From contig JAISJK010000083.1 in NCBI GenBank assembly GCA_031261565.1, forward strand, positions 1-58,033: a DNA stretch of 58,033 nucleotides, read 5' to 3'. A program made the translations under genes and the position numbers. The stretch is from Candidatus Adiutrix sp. (GTDB taxonomy: Bacteria > Desulfobacterota > Desulfarculia > Adiutricales > Adiutricaceae). Shown one piece after another: positions 26,651 through 37,355 of the stretch. Position 1 is the first letter of the stretch; each line of letters begins with the position of its first letter. The notes under the pieces were generated by a model. That model searched no databases. It worked only from the letters and a program-made list of their open reading frames with translations, and was not told where the DNA came from.

Positions 26651-29600
26651 ATGACCGTTTCAGATAAAAGGCTCTTGGGCCGGCTGGCCCCGGCGGCTCT
26701 GGGATTGATCCTTCTGATGTTGCTGGCCCCGGCCGCCCCGGCCACCGGCCCTGATACCCCCCCTCTCAGCCCGGAGCAACTGGGCGGGCCGGAGCGGAAC
26801 CTGGTTTTTCTGGCCACGGACAAGCCCATTTATCAGCCGGGGGAGACCGTCTATCTCCGGGCCGTGGCCCTCCAGGCCGACACTTATTTCCCGGTCACCG
26901 GCCAGCCCGGCCCGGCCCTCTTCAAAATCACCGGCCCCCGGGACAACGAGCTGGAGACCCTGCCGGGCGAACTGGTGGACAGCACGGCCGGCGCGGCCTG
27001 GACTATCCCGGCCGGGACTCCCGGCGGCCGCTATCGGGCCGCAGCCTCCCTCGGAGGTTCCCCGGTCTCAGTCCGGCCATTTGAAATCCGGGCCTACCAG
27101 CCCCCCCGCCTGAAATCCCAGATAGACTTCCAGCGCGAAGGTTACGGCCCCGGCGATGTGGCCACGGCTGTCCTCACCGTCACCCGGGCCGAAGGCGGGA
27201 TCCCGGCCGGGGCCAAAATAACGGCCATCGCCAGGATTGACGGCCGAGAAGCGGCTAGAGTCGATAATCTCACGGTTGACCCTGAGGGCCGCTGCCAGGT
27301 CTCTTTCACCCTGCCTAAACCCCTGGAGCTGGGCGAGGGCACCCTGGCCCTGGCCATTGAAGACGGCGGGGTGGTGGAAACGGCCGCCAAGACCATTCCC
27401 ATCCTGCTCCAGACCCTTGATCTGGCCTTTTATCCCGAAGGCGGCGACCTGGTGGCTGGCCTCCCGGGGCGGGTTTATGTCCAGGCCCGGCGGCCGGACG
27501 GCAAACCGGCTGACCTGACCGGGGAGATTATCCGGGTGGACGCGGCCGGCCAATCACTGAGCGGCCCGGCGGTGGCCCAACTGGCCACCAGCCATGAGGG
27601 CCGGGGCTGGGTGGAATTCACCCCCAGCGGCCAGGAGCGCTATGCCCTGCGCCTGTCCCGGCCGGCCGGCCTGACCCGGCTGTTTCCCCTGCCCCTGACC
27701 CGAACCACCGGGGCCACCCTGCGCGCTGACCGGGATACTTATAAATTTGACGAGCCCATCACCCTCTCCATCCAGGCCACGCCGGACAGCGGCGCGGCCC
27801 AGGTGACCCTCTACCACCGGGAAAAACTGGTGACCCGAGCCGACCTCCAGGTCGGCCAGAGCCGCCAGGTCAGCCTCCAGCCCGGCGAGGCCGAGGGTGT
27901 CCTGATGGCCACGGTCTGGGCTAAAAACGGGCAGCCCCTGGCCGAGCGCCTGATTTTCCGCGAGCCTAAATTCAAGATACAGGTGGGCCTCACCGCCGAA
28001 GCCCTCCCGACCAGCTCAGCCCTGACGCCGGGGGGCAAGGTGCGCCTTAAGCTGGAAACCAAAGACGAAAGCGGCCGGCCGGTGGGGGCGGTGGTCGGCC
28101 TGGCCGTCAGCGATGACGCCACTTTGGAAATGGTGGAGCGGCGCGACCAGGCCCCCGGTCTGCCGGTCATGGTCTATCTGGAAAACGAGGTCAATGAGCT
28201 GGCCGACGCCCAGGTTTACTTTGACCCGGCCAACCCCCAGGCCGCCGGCGATATTGACCTGCTCCTGGCCACCCAGGGCTGGCGCCGCTTTTTGCTGGTC
28301 AGGCTGGACGAGGCTCTGAAGATCGACCCCGAGGGTGTCCGCCGGGCCTTGGCCATCAGGCGCCCGGAGGTGAAGCCGGCGCCCATCCGGCCCCTCCTGA
28401 TGAGGGAAGGCGCGGTTTTAAACAAAGCCCAGGCCCCGGCGGCCGACCTGGTCGCGGCAGCAGATTTTGAAGCGGCGCCCAACGAAGCGGACGGAAACTA
28501 TCTGGTTCAAGACGAAAAGGCCGACCGGCTAGATCAGGCCCTGGCCGGGCCGGCGGCGGCTGAAAAGAGAATCTGGCCGGCCCCCAGGCCGCCCAAACCA
28601 GCGGTCATTGGCTTGCGCCAATACGCCCACCAGGCCCGGCCCGGCCGCCAGCCTGGGGATCGGCAGGATTTTACGGAAACCATCTTCTGGCACGCCGGCC
28701 TGCGCACCAGCCCCCGCGACGGCTCAGCCGTGGTGGAGTTTGACCTCTCGGACAGCGTCACCACCTTCCGCGTCCGGGCTGACGCCCTGGGTGCCAATGG
28801 CGCTCTGGGCCAGGCCGGGGCCGAAATCGTCTCCCTGGAGCCCTTCTACGCCGAGGTCAAACTGCCTCCGGCGGCCGTGGCCGGCGATCACCTGAAAGTC
28901 CCGGTCACCCTGGTCAACTCCACCGGCCAAGGCCTGGAGCGGCCCGGCCTCCTCGTCCAGTCGGACGAGCTGAAAATATCTCCGGTCAAAGTTCCCGCCC
29001 GGCTGGCCCCCGGCGGGCGCGAGCGAATCCTGGCCGAGCTGGCCCCGGAGCGGGCCGGGGCGGCCCGGCTGACTCTCAAGGCCGCAGCCGGGCCCTACGC
29101 CGACACGGTCAGCCGCAACCTGACCGTGCTGCCGCGCGGTTTCCCGGTGAGCCAGACCGCTTCCGGGCTGCTGGGGCCGGATCAGCCTTTCAGCTGGTCA
29201 GTGACCCTGGCCCAGGATCTGACCCCGGGCAGCCTCTCGACCGAGGCCAAGGTCTATCCCACGCCCCTGGCCAATCTGGAGGAGGCCTTAAACGCCCTCC
29301 TGCGCCAGCCCCACGGCTGCTTTGAGCAGACCAGCTCCACCAGCTACCCCCTGGTCATGGCCCAGCAGTATTTTCTGAGCCACACCGGCGTTGACCCGGA
29401 CAAGATCAAGCGGGCTGAGGAACTGCTCAAAGACAGCTATCAGCAGCTGGTCAGCTTTGAGTCGCCCCAAAAGGGCTATGAATGGTTTGGCCAGGATCCC
29501 GGCCACGAGGCCCTGACCGCCTATGGTCTGATGCAGTTTAAGGAAATGCGGGCGGTTCGGCCGGTGGACGAGGCCATGATCGGCCGCACCCAGAAGTGGC

Positions 29601-30739
29601 TGATGGATCGCCGGGATGGCCAGGGCGGCTTTAAGCGCAACGAGCAGGCCCTGGATACCTTTGGCGGGGCGCCGGCCCCCTTGACCAACCTTTATATCCT
29701 CTGGACTCTCCTCGAATCGGGCCAGAAGCCGGAGAGTCTGAAAGCGGAGCTGGAAGCGGCCCGAACCATCCTGGCCGAAACTAAAGACGCCTATCTCCTG
29801 TCGCTGGGGGCCAATATCTTCTATCTGGCCGATGAGGGCCAGACGGCCCAGGCGGCGGCCCGGGCCCTGGCGGCGGCCCAGGCCGAGGACGGGCGCCTGC
29901 CCGGGGCGGAGACCTCCATCACCCGCTCCGGCGGCCTGTCCCTGGAGATCGAAACCACCTCTCTGGCCATTATCGCCTGGCTGCGCCTGGGCGAGACCTA
30001 CACCGGCCCGGTGGAAAAAGCCATGAAATGGCTCTTTGAAAACTGCCAGGCCGGGCGGTTTGGCTCGACCCAGTCCACCATCCTGGCCTTGAAAGCCATC
30101 AACGCCTATGACCAGGCCCGCTCCCGGCCCCTGGCCCCGGGTTCGGTGCAACTGGTGATTGACGGCCAGCCCTTTGGCCGCCCCCTGCCCTTTGACCAGC
30201 AAACCAAAGGGGCTCTGGAGCTGCCCGATTTCGCGGCCAAACTCGCGCCGGGCCAGCACCGGCTGGAGCTGGCCATGACCGGCGGTTCCCCGATGCCCTT
30301 CACCCTCAATATTGGCTATAACACCTCCCGGCCGGAGAGCAGCCCGGAGTGCCCCTTACGCCTGTCCACCAGCCTTTCCCGCCGCCAGGTTAAGGAGGGC
30401 GAGCCGGTTGATCTGTCGGTGGGCCTGTCCGCCCAGGGGGCGGAAGTGCCCCTGCCCCTGGCCGTCATCGGGCTGCCGGCCGGCCTAGCGCCCCGCCATG
30501 AGCGGCTGAAGGAGATGGTGGCCGCCGGCCAGGTGGCCGCCTATGATATCAAGGGGCGGGAGTTGACCCTCTATTGGCGGAATCTGAAAGGCGATGGCCG
30601 GATTGACCTGACCATCCCCCTGACTGCGGAAATCCCCGGCCGCTATACGGCCCCGGCCTCCCGGGCCTATGGCTATTATCTGGATGAACACAAAGACTGG
30701 CAGGCCGGGGAGAGCCTGGAAATATCGCCGCTGAAATGA
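26651..30739 (+). CDS. Bacterial alpha-2-macroglobulin family protein
   Basis: Signal-like N-terminus; TDKPIYQPGETVYLRAVA (MG2); thioester motif PHGCFEQ (codons 29318-29329). Confidence 0.92.
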   Translation: MTVSDKRLLGRLAPAALGLILLMLLAPAAPATGPDTPPLSPEQLGGPERNLVFLATDKPIYQPGETVYLRAVALQADTYFPVTGQPGPALFKITGPRDNELETLPGELVDSTAGAAWTIPAGTPGGRYRAAASLGGSPVSVRPFEIRAYQPPRLKSQIDFQREGYGPGDVATAVLTVTRAEGGIPAGAKITAIARIDGREAARVDNLTVDPEGRCQVSFTLPKPLELGEGTLALAIEDGGVVETAAKTIPILLQTLDLAFYPEGGDLVAGLPGRVYVQARRPDGKPADLTGEIIRVDAAGQSLSGPAVAQLATSHEGRGWVEFTPSGQERYALRLSRPAGLTRLFPLPLTRTTGATLRADRDTYKFDEPITLSIQATPDSGAAQVTLYHREKLVTRADLQVGQSRQVSLQPGEAEGVLMATVWAKNGQPLAERLIFREPKFKIQVGLTAEALPTSSALTPGGKVRLKLETKDESGRPVGAVVGLAVSDDATLEMVERRDQAPGLPVMVYLENEVNELADAQVYFDPANPQAAGDIDLLLATQGWRRFLLVRLDEALKIDPEGVRRALAIRRPEVKPAPIRPLLMREGAVLNKAQAPAADLVAAADFEAAPNEADGNYLVQDEKADRLDQALAGPAAAEKRIWPAPRPPKPAVIGLRQYAHQARPGRQPGDRQDFTETIFWHAGLRTSPRDGSAVVEFDLSDSVTTFRVRADALGANGALGQAGAEIVSLEPFYAEVKLPPAAVAGDHLKVPVTLVNSTGQGLERPGLLVQSDELKISPVKVPARLAPGGRERILAELAPERAGAARLTLKAAAGPYADTVSRNLTVLPRGFPVSQTASGLLGPDQPFSWSVTLAQDLTPGSLSTEAKVYPTPLANLEEALNALLRQPHGCFEQTSSTSYPLVMAQQYFLSHTGVDPDKIKRAEELLKDSYQQLVSFESPQKGYEWFGQDPGHEALTAYGLMQFKEMRAVRPVDEAMIGRTQKWLMDRRDGQGGFKRNEQALDTFGGAPAPLTNLYILWTLLESGQKPESLKAELEAARTILAETKDAYLLSLGANIFYLADEGQTAQAAARALAAAQAEDGRLPGAETSITRSGGLSLEIETTSLAIIAWLRLGETYTGPVEKAMKWLFENCQAGRFGSTQSTILALKAINAYDQARSRPLAPGSVQLVIDGQPFGRPLPFDQQTKGALELPDFAAKLAPGQHRLELAMTGGSPMPFTLNIGYNTSRPESSPECPLRLSTSLSRRQVKEGEPVDLSVGLSAQGAEVPLPLAVIGLPAGLAPRHERLKEMVAAGQVAAYDIKGRELTLYWRNLKGDGRIDLTIPLTAEIPGRYTAPASRAYGYYLDEHKDWQAGESLEISPLK

Positions 30740-30795
30740 CCATCGACACCAGCCGGATTTTGCGCTAAAATAGGGATTTTTCAGACGAGGCACTC

Positions 30796-32211
30796 ATGAC
30801 TTTGAAACTGCATAACACTAAAACCGGCGAGCTGGAGGAGTTTAAACCTCTGATCGGGGGGCGGGTCGGGCTCTACGCCTGCGGCCCCACCGTCTATGAC
30901 CACGCCCATGTGGGCCACGCCCGGGCCACGGCCGCTTTTGACATTCTGGTGCGCCACCTGAAAGCCGCCGGGCTGGCCGTGACCTATGTCCGCAACTACA
31001 CTGATGTGGATGACAAAATCATCCGGCGGGCCAAAGAAAAAAATATCGACTGGCAGAGCCTGGCCCGGACTTATATTGACAGCTTTGATGAAGACATGCG
31101 GGCCATAAATTGCCTCTCGCCCGATCATACCCCCAAAGCCACCGAATATATTGAAGAAATGATCAAGGATATCCAGGCCATCATCAGCCGGAATCTGGCC
31201 TATGAGCTGGAGGGCGATGTCTATTTCGATGTCGGGGCCTACCACCAATACGGCCGTCTCTCCCACCGCGACCTGAGCGAGCAGGAGGCCGGGGCCCGGG
31301 TGGCCCTGGACGACCGCAAACATGGCCCGGCCGATTTCGCCCTGTGGAAAGCGGCCAAACCCGGCGAGCCCTCCTGGCCCAGCCCCTGGGGCCAGGGCCG
31401 CCCGGGCTGGCACATTGAATGCTCGACCATGAGCGACCGCCTGCTGGGGGCCGAGTTTGACATCCACGGCGGCGGGCAGGATTTGATCTTTCCCCACCAC
31501 GAAAACGAGCTGGCCCAGTCCGGGGCCCTGGGCCGCCCCATGGCCCGGATCTGGATCCACAACGGCTTTGTGCGGTTAAACAACGAAAAAATGTCCAAAT
31601 CCCTGGGCAACTTCTTCACGGTCAAAGACGTGCTGAAAAAGTTCGACGGCGAGGCCCTGCGCTTTCTCCTGGTTTCCCACCACTACCGGGGCCCGCTGGA
31701 CTTTTCCGACGAGGCCCTGCGCGAGGCGGAAAAAGCTCTGGAGCGGATTTACCGGGCCCTGGCCGGGGCTGAGGAACTGATGGGCGACCGCCAGTCTCTG
31801 GCTTTTAAAATGGATCTGATCCAGGATTACCAGGGCCGCTTTCAGGCGGCCCTGGATGACGACCTGAACACGGCCAAAGCTCTGGGCGTGGTTTTTGACC
31901 TGGTGCGGGATATCAATAAGGCCGTCAGCGCCGGCGACCTGGCCAGAACCGCCGCCGGCTACGCCGGGCTGAAACTGATGGGCGACCACCTGGGCCTCTG
32001 GCAGCGGGAGCCGGCTGAGTTTTTCGCGGCCCTGGCCCAGCACCGGCCTCAGTCGCTCTCCTCCGGAGAAATCGAAAATTTGGTGGCCGCCCGCCAGGCC
32101 GCCCGCCAGGCCAAAAACTGGGCCGAGGCCGACCGCCTCCGCGATGAGCTGGCTGGCCAGGGCGTGATCCTGGAGGACAAAGCCGGGGCCACCACCTGGA
32201 AATACACCTGA
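30796..32211 (+). CDS. cysS: Cysteinyl-tRNA synthetase
   Basis: CGPTVYDHAHVGHAR, GWHIECSTMS, KMSKSLGN. Confidence 0.97.
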   Translation: MTLKLHNTKTGELEEFKPLIGGRVGLYACGPTVYDHAHVGHARATAAFDILVRHLKAAGLAVTYVRNYTDVDDKIIRRAKEKNIDWQSLARTYIDSFDEDMRAINCLSPDHTPKATEYIEEMIKDIQAIISRNLAYELEGDVYFDVGAYHQYGRLSHRDLSEQEAGARVALDDRKHGPADFALWKAAKPGEPSWPSPWGQGRPGWHIECSTMSDRLLGAEFDIHGGGQDLIFPHHENELAQSGALGRPMARIWIHNGFVRLNNEKMSKSLGNFFTVKDVLKKFDGEALRFLLVSHHYRGPLDFSDEALREAEKALERIYRALAGAEELMGDRQSLAFKMDLIQDYQGRFQAALDDDLNTAKALGVVFDLVRDINKAVSAGDLARTAAGYAGLKLMGDHLGLWQREPAEFFAALAQHRPQSLSSGEIENLVAARQAARQAKNWAEADRLRDELAGQGVILEDKAGATTWKYT

Positions 32212-32223
32212 AATTTTTGAGCC

Positions 32224-34233
32224 GTGACCGCCCCCCGTCAATTTGAGCTGGTCAGCGATTACCAGCCCCAGGGCGATCAGCCCGAGGCCATCCAGACACT
32301 GGTGGCCAACCTGCGCGACGGGGCTCCGGCCCAGGTGCTTCTGGGGGTGACCGGCTCGGGCAAAACCTTCACCATGGCCAATGTGGTGGCCCAGATCAAC
32401 CAGCCCACCCTGGTGCTGGCCCCCAACAAGACCCTGGCCGCCCAGCTCTACGGCGAGTTTAAAGGCTTTTTTCCCAAAAACGCCGTCGAGTATTTTGTCT
32501 CCTATTACGACTACTACCAGCCCGAAGCCTACATCCCCCAGTCCGACACATTTATTGAGAAAGACAGCCAGATCAACGAAGTCATCGACCGCCTGCGCCA
32601 CTCGGCCACCCGGGCCCTCTTTGACCGCAACGATGTGCTGATTGTGGCCTCGGTCTCCTGCATTTACGGCCTGGGCTCGCCCGAGGCCTATTACGGGCTG
32701 ATGCTCCATCTGGAAACCGGGGTGGATCGAACCCTCGACAACATCCTGGCCAAGCTGGTGGAGATGCAATACGAGCGCAACGACTACGACTTTCACCGGG
32801 GCACTTTCCGGGTCAGGGGCGATGTGCTGGAAATTTTCCCGGCCTATGAGGAAAACGAGGCCGTGCGGGTGGAATTTTTCGGCGACACCGTGGAGAGCCT
32901 GTCGCAGATTGACCCCCTGCGCGGGGAAGTCAGAAAAAAAATGGCTGAAGTCTTTATCTACCCCGGCAGCCATTACGCCAGCTCCCGGGAAAATCTGGAC
33001 AGAGCTAGGGTGGCCATCAGCCAGGAGCTGGAAGAGCGGCTCGATGCCCTCTATAAAGAGAATAAAATCCTGGAGGCCCAGCGCCTGACCCAGCGCACCA
33101 ATTTCGACCTGGAGATGATGAAGGAGCTGGGCTGGTGCCACGGCATTGAAAATTATTCCCGGCTCCTGACCGGGCGGTCTCCGGGCCAGCCGCCGCCGAC
33201 TCTGCTCGATTATTTCCCCAAGGAATTTCTGATGATCGTTGACGAGAGCCACATTGCTATGCCCCAGGTGCGGGCCATGTGGCACGGCGACCGCAGCCGC
33301 AAGACCACCCTGGTCAATTTCGGCTTTCGCCTGCCCTCGGCCCTGGACAACCGCCCCCTGACTTTTGAGGAATTCCAGGGCCGCCTGTCCCAGGTCATCT
33401 ATGTCTCGGCCACTCCGGCCGAATATGAGCTGGAGCAGTCGGCCGGACTGATCACCGAGCAGGTCATCCGGCCCACCGGCCTGATTGACCCGCCCATCAC
33501 CGTCAAGCCGGCCACCGGCCAGGTGGACGACCTCTACGGGGAAATCAAAAAGCGGGTCGCCCGCCGCGAGCGCACCCTGGTGACCACCCTGACCAAGCGC
33601 ATGGCCGAAGATCTGACCGAATACCTGACCGAACACGGCCTCAAGGCCCGCTACCTCCACTCGGATGTCAAAACCTTTGAACGGGTGGAGATTCTGCGGG
33701 ATTTGCGCCTGGGGGAATTTGATGTGCTGATCGGCATCAACCTGCTGCGGGAGGGGCTGGATCTGCCGGAAGTCTCGCTGGTGGCCATTCTCGACGCCGA
33801 TAAAGAGGGTTTTCTGCGCTCGGCCCGCTCCCTGATCCAGACCTGCGGCCGGGCGGCCCGCAACGCCGGGGGCCAGGTCATCCTCTACGGCGATAAAATC
33901 ACCCCGGCCATGGCCGAGGCCCGGCGGGAAACCGAGCGGCGCCGGGCCAAGCAGACGGCCTACAACCAGGCTAAAGGCATCACCCCGGCCACCATTAAAA
34001 AGAATATCAGCGACCTGGTCAACTCGGTCTGGGAGCGGGATTACGCCCCCCTGCCGGAGACCAAAAGGCCCAAGGACGACCCCACGGCCATCCCGCCCGA
34101 TGAGATCCCCAAAATTCTCAAGGCCCTCAAGAAGGAGATGAAGGCGGCGGCCGACGAGCTGGATTACGAAAAAGCCGCCCGCATCCGCGACAAAATCAAA
34201 GCCCTCGACGGAGCCTATCTGTCAGCCGGCTGA
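32224..34233 (+). CDS. uvrB: Excinuclease ABC subunit B
   Basis: [26 protein letters not shown] beta-hairpin, C-terminal UVR motif; GTG start. Confidence 0.97.
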   Translation: MTAPRQFELVSDYQPQGDQPEAIQTLVANLRDGAPAQVLLGVTGSGKTFTMANVVAQINQPTLVLAPNKTLAAQLYGEFKGFFPKNAVEYFVSYYDYYQPEAYIPQSDTFIEKDSQINEVIDRLRHSATRALFDRNDVLIVASVSCIYGLGSPEAYYGLMLHLETGVDRTLDNILAKLVEMQYERNDYDFHRGTFRVRGDVLEIFPAYEENEAVRVEFFGDTVESLSQIDPLRGEVRKKMAEVFIYPGSHYASSRENLDRARVAISQELEERLDALYKENKILEAQRLTQRTNFDLEMMKELGWCHGIENYSRLLTGRSPGQPPPTLLDYFPKEFLMIVDESHIAMPQVRAMWHGDRSRKTTLVNFGFRLPSALDNRPLTFEEFQGRLSQVIYVSATPAEYELEQSAGLITEQVIRPTGLIDPPITVKPATGQVDDLYGEIKKRVARRERTLVTTLTKRMAEDLTEYLTEHGLKARYLHSDVKTFERVEILRDLRLGEFDVLIGINLLREGLDLPEVSLVAILDADKEGFLRSARSLIQTCGRAARNAGGQVILYGDKITPAMAEARRETERRRAKQTAYNQAKGITPATIKKNISDLVNSVWERDYAPLPETKRPKDDPTAIPPDEIPKILKALKKEMKAAADELDYEKAARIRDKIKALDGAYLSAG

Positions 34234-35250
34234 CCGGCCCCTGGCCCGGGCCATAAAATCCTGATAAGTCTGAACATCCTCACAGGAGCCAACAATCAGG
34301 GGCACCCGCTGGTGTATTTCCGTGGGCTGAATTTCCAGCACACGCTCAGAGCCGGTGGTGGCCAGGCCGCCGGCCTGCTCACAGATGAAAGACATGGGGT
34401 TGGCCTCGCACATGAGACGGAGCTTGCCCCGGGGCTTGTGGGGGTCGCGCAGGTCGGCCGGGTAGAGGAAAATGCCGCCATAGAGCAGGTTGCGGTGGAA
34501 ATCAGCCACCAGGGAGCCGATGTAACGGCTGGTGTAAGGTTTGGCGTGCCCGGCCTCGGGGTCTTTCAGCCAGTCGATATAGTTGCGGGTGCCCTCGTCC
34601 CAGTAGCGGTAGTTGGACTCGTTGGTCGAGTAAATCTTGCCCCGGCTGGGTATCCTGATGCTGGGGTGGGAGAGGAGGAATTCGCCCACGCTGGCGTCCA
34701 GGGTAAAGCCGTGGACGCCATAGCCGGTGGAATAGACCAGCATGCAGGAGGAGCCGTAGATGATGTAGCCGGCGGCCACCTGGCGCATACCCTGCTGCAG
34801 GGCGTCCTGAAGACCGGCGTCCATTTCCGGGGGGGTGACCCGGCGGTAGATGGAAAAGATGGTGCCGATGGAGACATTGGCGTCAATGTTGGAGCTGCCG
34901 TCCAGGGGGTCGAAATGAACCAGGTAGTTGCCCCGTTTAAACTGGCGGGGGATTTCTATCAGGTCGGCCTCCTCCTCGGAAATCAGGGTGCAGACTTCGC
35001 CGGAGGACCACAGGAGGCTTTTCAAAGCCTGGTTGGCTATCTCGTCAAGCTTTTGCACCTCCTCGCCCTGAACATTGATGCTCCCGGCCCGGCCCAGCAC
35101 ATCCACCAGCCCGGCCTTGGCCACATCGCGCTGCACCACCTTGGCCGCCACGACAATGGCCATCAGGAGACGGGTAAAGGCGCCGGTGGCCCCCGGATTG
35201 AGCTTTTGATTTGACAGGATGTGATCAAAAATGGTGACGCCGATATCCAT
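34222..35250 (-). CDS. fbp: Class I fructose-1,6-bisphosphatase
   Basis: [27 protein letters not shown]; alternative start 35271; 3' end overlaps uvrB. Confidence 0.95.
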   Translation of the reverse strand: MDIGVTIFDHILSNQKLNPGATGAFTRLLMAIVVAAKVVQRDVAKAGLVDVLGRAGSINVQGEEVQKLDEIANQALKSLLWSSGEVCTLISEEEADLIEIPRQFKRGNYLVHFDPLDGSSNIDANVSIGTIFSIYRRVTPPEMDAGLQDALQQGMRQVAAGYIIYGSSCMLVYSTGYGVHGFTLDASVGEFLLSHPSIRIPSRGKIYSTNESNYRYWDEGTRNYIDWLKDPEAGHAKPYTSRYIGSLVADFHRNLLYGGIFLYPADLRDPHKPRGKLRLMCEANPMSFICEQAGGLATTGSERVLEIQPTEIHQRVPLIVGSCEDVQTYQDFMARARGRSAG

Positions 35251-35397
35251 AGACACCCCCTCCTGATTCAATTAGCCGATTTTTTTGATTTTAGCACACT
35301 AGAGCGCCCCTTGGCAAATAATCCGGCGGGAAAAGCGGCTTGACCTCGGGGCCGGTTATGGGTTAGTATGCTTTGGATATAACAGGTTAGTTAAGGC

Positions 35398-35871
35398 ATG
35401 ATAAAAAAAGAAAAAGAAGCGGTCAAAGTTATTTGTCAGAATAAAAAGGCCCGTCATGATTATGAGCTGGGCGACCGCTATGAGGCCGGACTGGTTCTGA
35501 CCGGCACCGAGGTCAAAAGCCTGCGGCTGGGCAAGGCCAACCTGACTGACGCCTATGTCAGCCTCCACCAGGGCGAGGCCTATCTGACCGGCCTCCACAT
35601 CAGCCCCTACCCCTGGGCCCACTTCGGCAATCATGAGCCTCTCCGTCGGCGCAAGCTGCTCCTGCACCGCCAGGAGCTGAAAAAGCTTTACGGCCGGCTC
35701 AACGAGCATGGCTACAGCCTGATTCCCCTGCGGCTATATTTTAAAGAGGGCCTGGCCAAGGCCGAGCTGGCCCTGGCCCGGGGCAAAAAAAAGCACGACA
35801 AGCGCCAGGCCCTGAAAGAGGCCGACGCCAAACGGGAAATGGCCCGAGTTTTGCGTGAGACCCACAAATAA
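35398..35871 (+). CDS. smpB: SsrA-binding protein
   Basis: NKKARHDYELGDRYEAGLVLTGTEVKSLR...ALARGKKKHDKRQ. Confidence 0.96.
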   Translation: MIKKEKEAVKVICQNKKARHDYELGDRYEAGLVLTGTEVKSLRLGKANLTDAYVSLHQGEAYLTGLHISPYPWAHFGNHEPLRRRKLLLHRQELKKLYGRLNEHGYSLIPLRLYFKEGLAKAELALARGKKKHDKRQALKEADAKREMARVLRETHK

Positions 35872-35899
35872 TTATCACTATTTTTAATGGAGCGACTAA

Positions 35900-36478
35900 T
35901 TGAAAAACAAAACACGTTTTCTGGTTTTCGTGGACGAGGCCAACATCACCCGGGCCGCCTCCAAAAATTTCCGGCGCAATTTTGACTGGATCCGCTTTCG
36001 GGATTACCTGGAAAAAGAAGTCGGGGCCGACCGGGAACTGGTGGAAATGGTCATCTATGTGGGGCTGCCCCCGGCCACCCCGGAGTGGATAGACAAGCGG
36101 GAGGCCAAGCGCCACTACATCCACTGGCTGCGCAGCCAGGGCTTCCTGGTCTATGAAAAAAGCGGCCAGCAGCGGCCCAACGGCTGGTATAAGGCCAACG
36201 TGGACGTCATCATGGCCATTGACGCCATGGATTTAAGCATGCGCATCCGGCCCGATCTGGTCACCCTGGTCACCGGCGATGCTGATTTCGCCCACCTGGC
36301 CCTGACCATCCGTCGCGAGGGCATTAAGGTGGAAGTGGCCTCGGTGCCCCAGACCCTGTCCTCGGAGCTGAAAACCTCGGCCTCCAGCCTGGTGGATTTA
36401 AGCGCCCTCTTTATGACTTTCGAGCCCTTTGAATTTGGCGAGGCCGACCCGGTCACCACCAGTGAGGATTTCTATTGA
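35900..36478 (+). CDS. NYN-domain (LabA-like PIN-fold) protein
   Basis: RFLVFVDEANITRAA...KANVDVIMAIDAMD...LVTLVTGDADFAHLALTIRREGIKVEV; TTG start. Confidence 0.85.
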   Translation: MKNKTRFLVFVDEANITRAASKNFRRNFDWIRFRDYLEKEVGADRELVEMVIYVGLPPATPEWIDKREAKRHYIHWLRSQGFLVYEKSGQQRPNGWYKANVDVIMAIDAMDLSMRIRPDLVTLVTGDADFAHLALTIRREGIKVEVASVPQTLSSELKTSASSLVDLSALFMTFEPFEFGEADPVTTSEDFY

Positions 36479-37326
36479 TCTGGATGCCCGGCCCCTGGCT
36501 GGGGCCGGTCTATGACTGGCTGGGGCTTTTTTTCGAGCCCCTCTTCCTGCGCCGGGCCGCCTTGGCCCTCCTGTTGCTGACCCCGGTCAGCGCCGCCGCC
36601 GGGGTGCTGGTGGTCAATCAGCGGCTGGCCTTTTTCGCCGATGCCGTGGGCCATTCCGTCTTTTTCGGGGTGGCCCTGGCTCTGCTTTTGAATGTGGCCG
36701 AGCAACCGGTCATCCTGGCCACCGGCCTGGTTATCGGCCTCCTGGTCATCTATCTCTCCCGCCACAGCCGCCTGGCCGCCGACACGGTCATCGGCCTGGT
36801 TTTTTCCGGAACCATCGCCCTGGGGCTGGCCATTGTCAGCCGCCACCCGGCCACCGCCAGGGGCCTGTCCCGTTTTTTCCTGGGCGACATTCTGACCCTG
36901 GCTGACAGCGATATCCTGACCCTGGCCTTTTTAGCCGTCCTGGCCGCCCTCTTCCTCTATTTTTTCTACAACCGCCTGACCCTGGCCTCCCTCTCCCCGG
37001 TGCTGGCCCGCAACCGGGGCACCAGGGCAGACAGCCTGGCCCCCTACGCCTTCGGCGCTTTTCTGGCCCTGGTGGTCACTCTGGGCGTCCGCTCAGTGGG
37101 GGTGCTGCTGGTCACCGCCCTCCTGGTGGCCCCGGCCGCCGCCGCCCGCAACTGGGCCGCCTCGGCCTCGGCCATGTTCCGGCTGGCGGTGATCATCTCC
37201 CTCATCTCCGGCCAGTTGGGGCTCTGGCTCTCCACCCGGCCGCAGATCAACACGGCCACCGGGGCCACTGTGGTGCTGGTGGCCGTGGCCGTCTTTATCC
37301 TGTCTCACTTTTCCCGAAGGCGGTAG
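36475..37326 (+). CDS. ZnuB/MntB-like metal ABC transporter permease (orphan)
   Basis: ABC-3 family multi-TM pattern: FFADAVGHSVFFGVALALLL...GVRSVGVLLVTALLVAPAAAA. Confidence 0.82.
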   Translation: MIWMPGPWLGPVYDWLGLFFEPLFLRRAALALLLLTPVSAAAGVLVVNQRLAFFADAVGHSVFFGVALALLLNVAEQPVILATGLVIGLLVIYLSRHSRLAADTVIGLVFSGTIALGLAIVSRHPATARGLSRFFLGDILTLADSDILTLAFLAVLAALFLYFFYNRLTLASLSPVLARNRGTRADSLAPYAFGAFLALVVTLGVRSVGVLLVTALLVAPAAAARNWAASASAMFRLAVIISLISGQLGLWLSTRPQINTATGATVVLVAVAVFILSHFSRRR

Positions 37327-37355
37327 CTGTAGCCCGCCCAAATATTGCGCTCCGT

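Noticed and set aside
31576-33660. 694-aa minus-strand ORF opposite cysS/uvrB
   Set aside because: Shadow ORF over well-defined cysS and uvrB; no domain signals.
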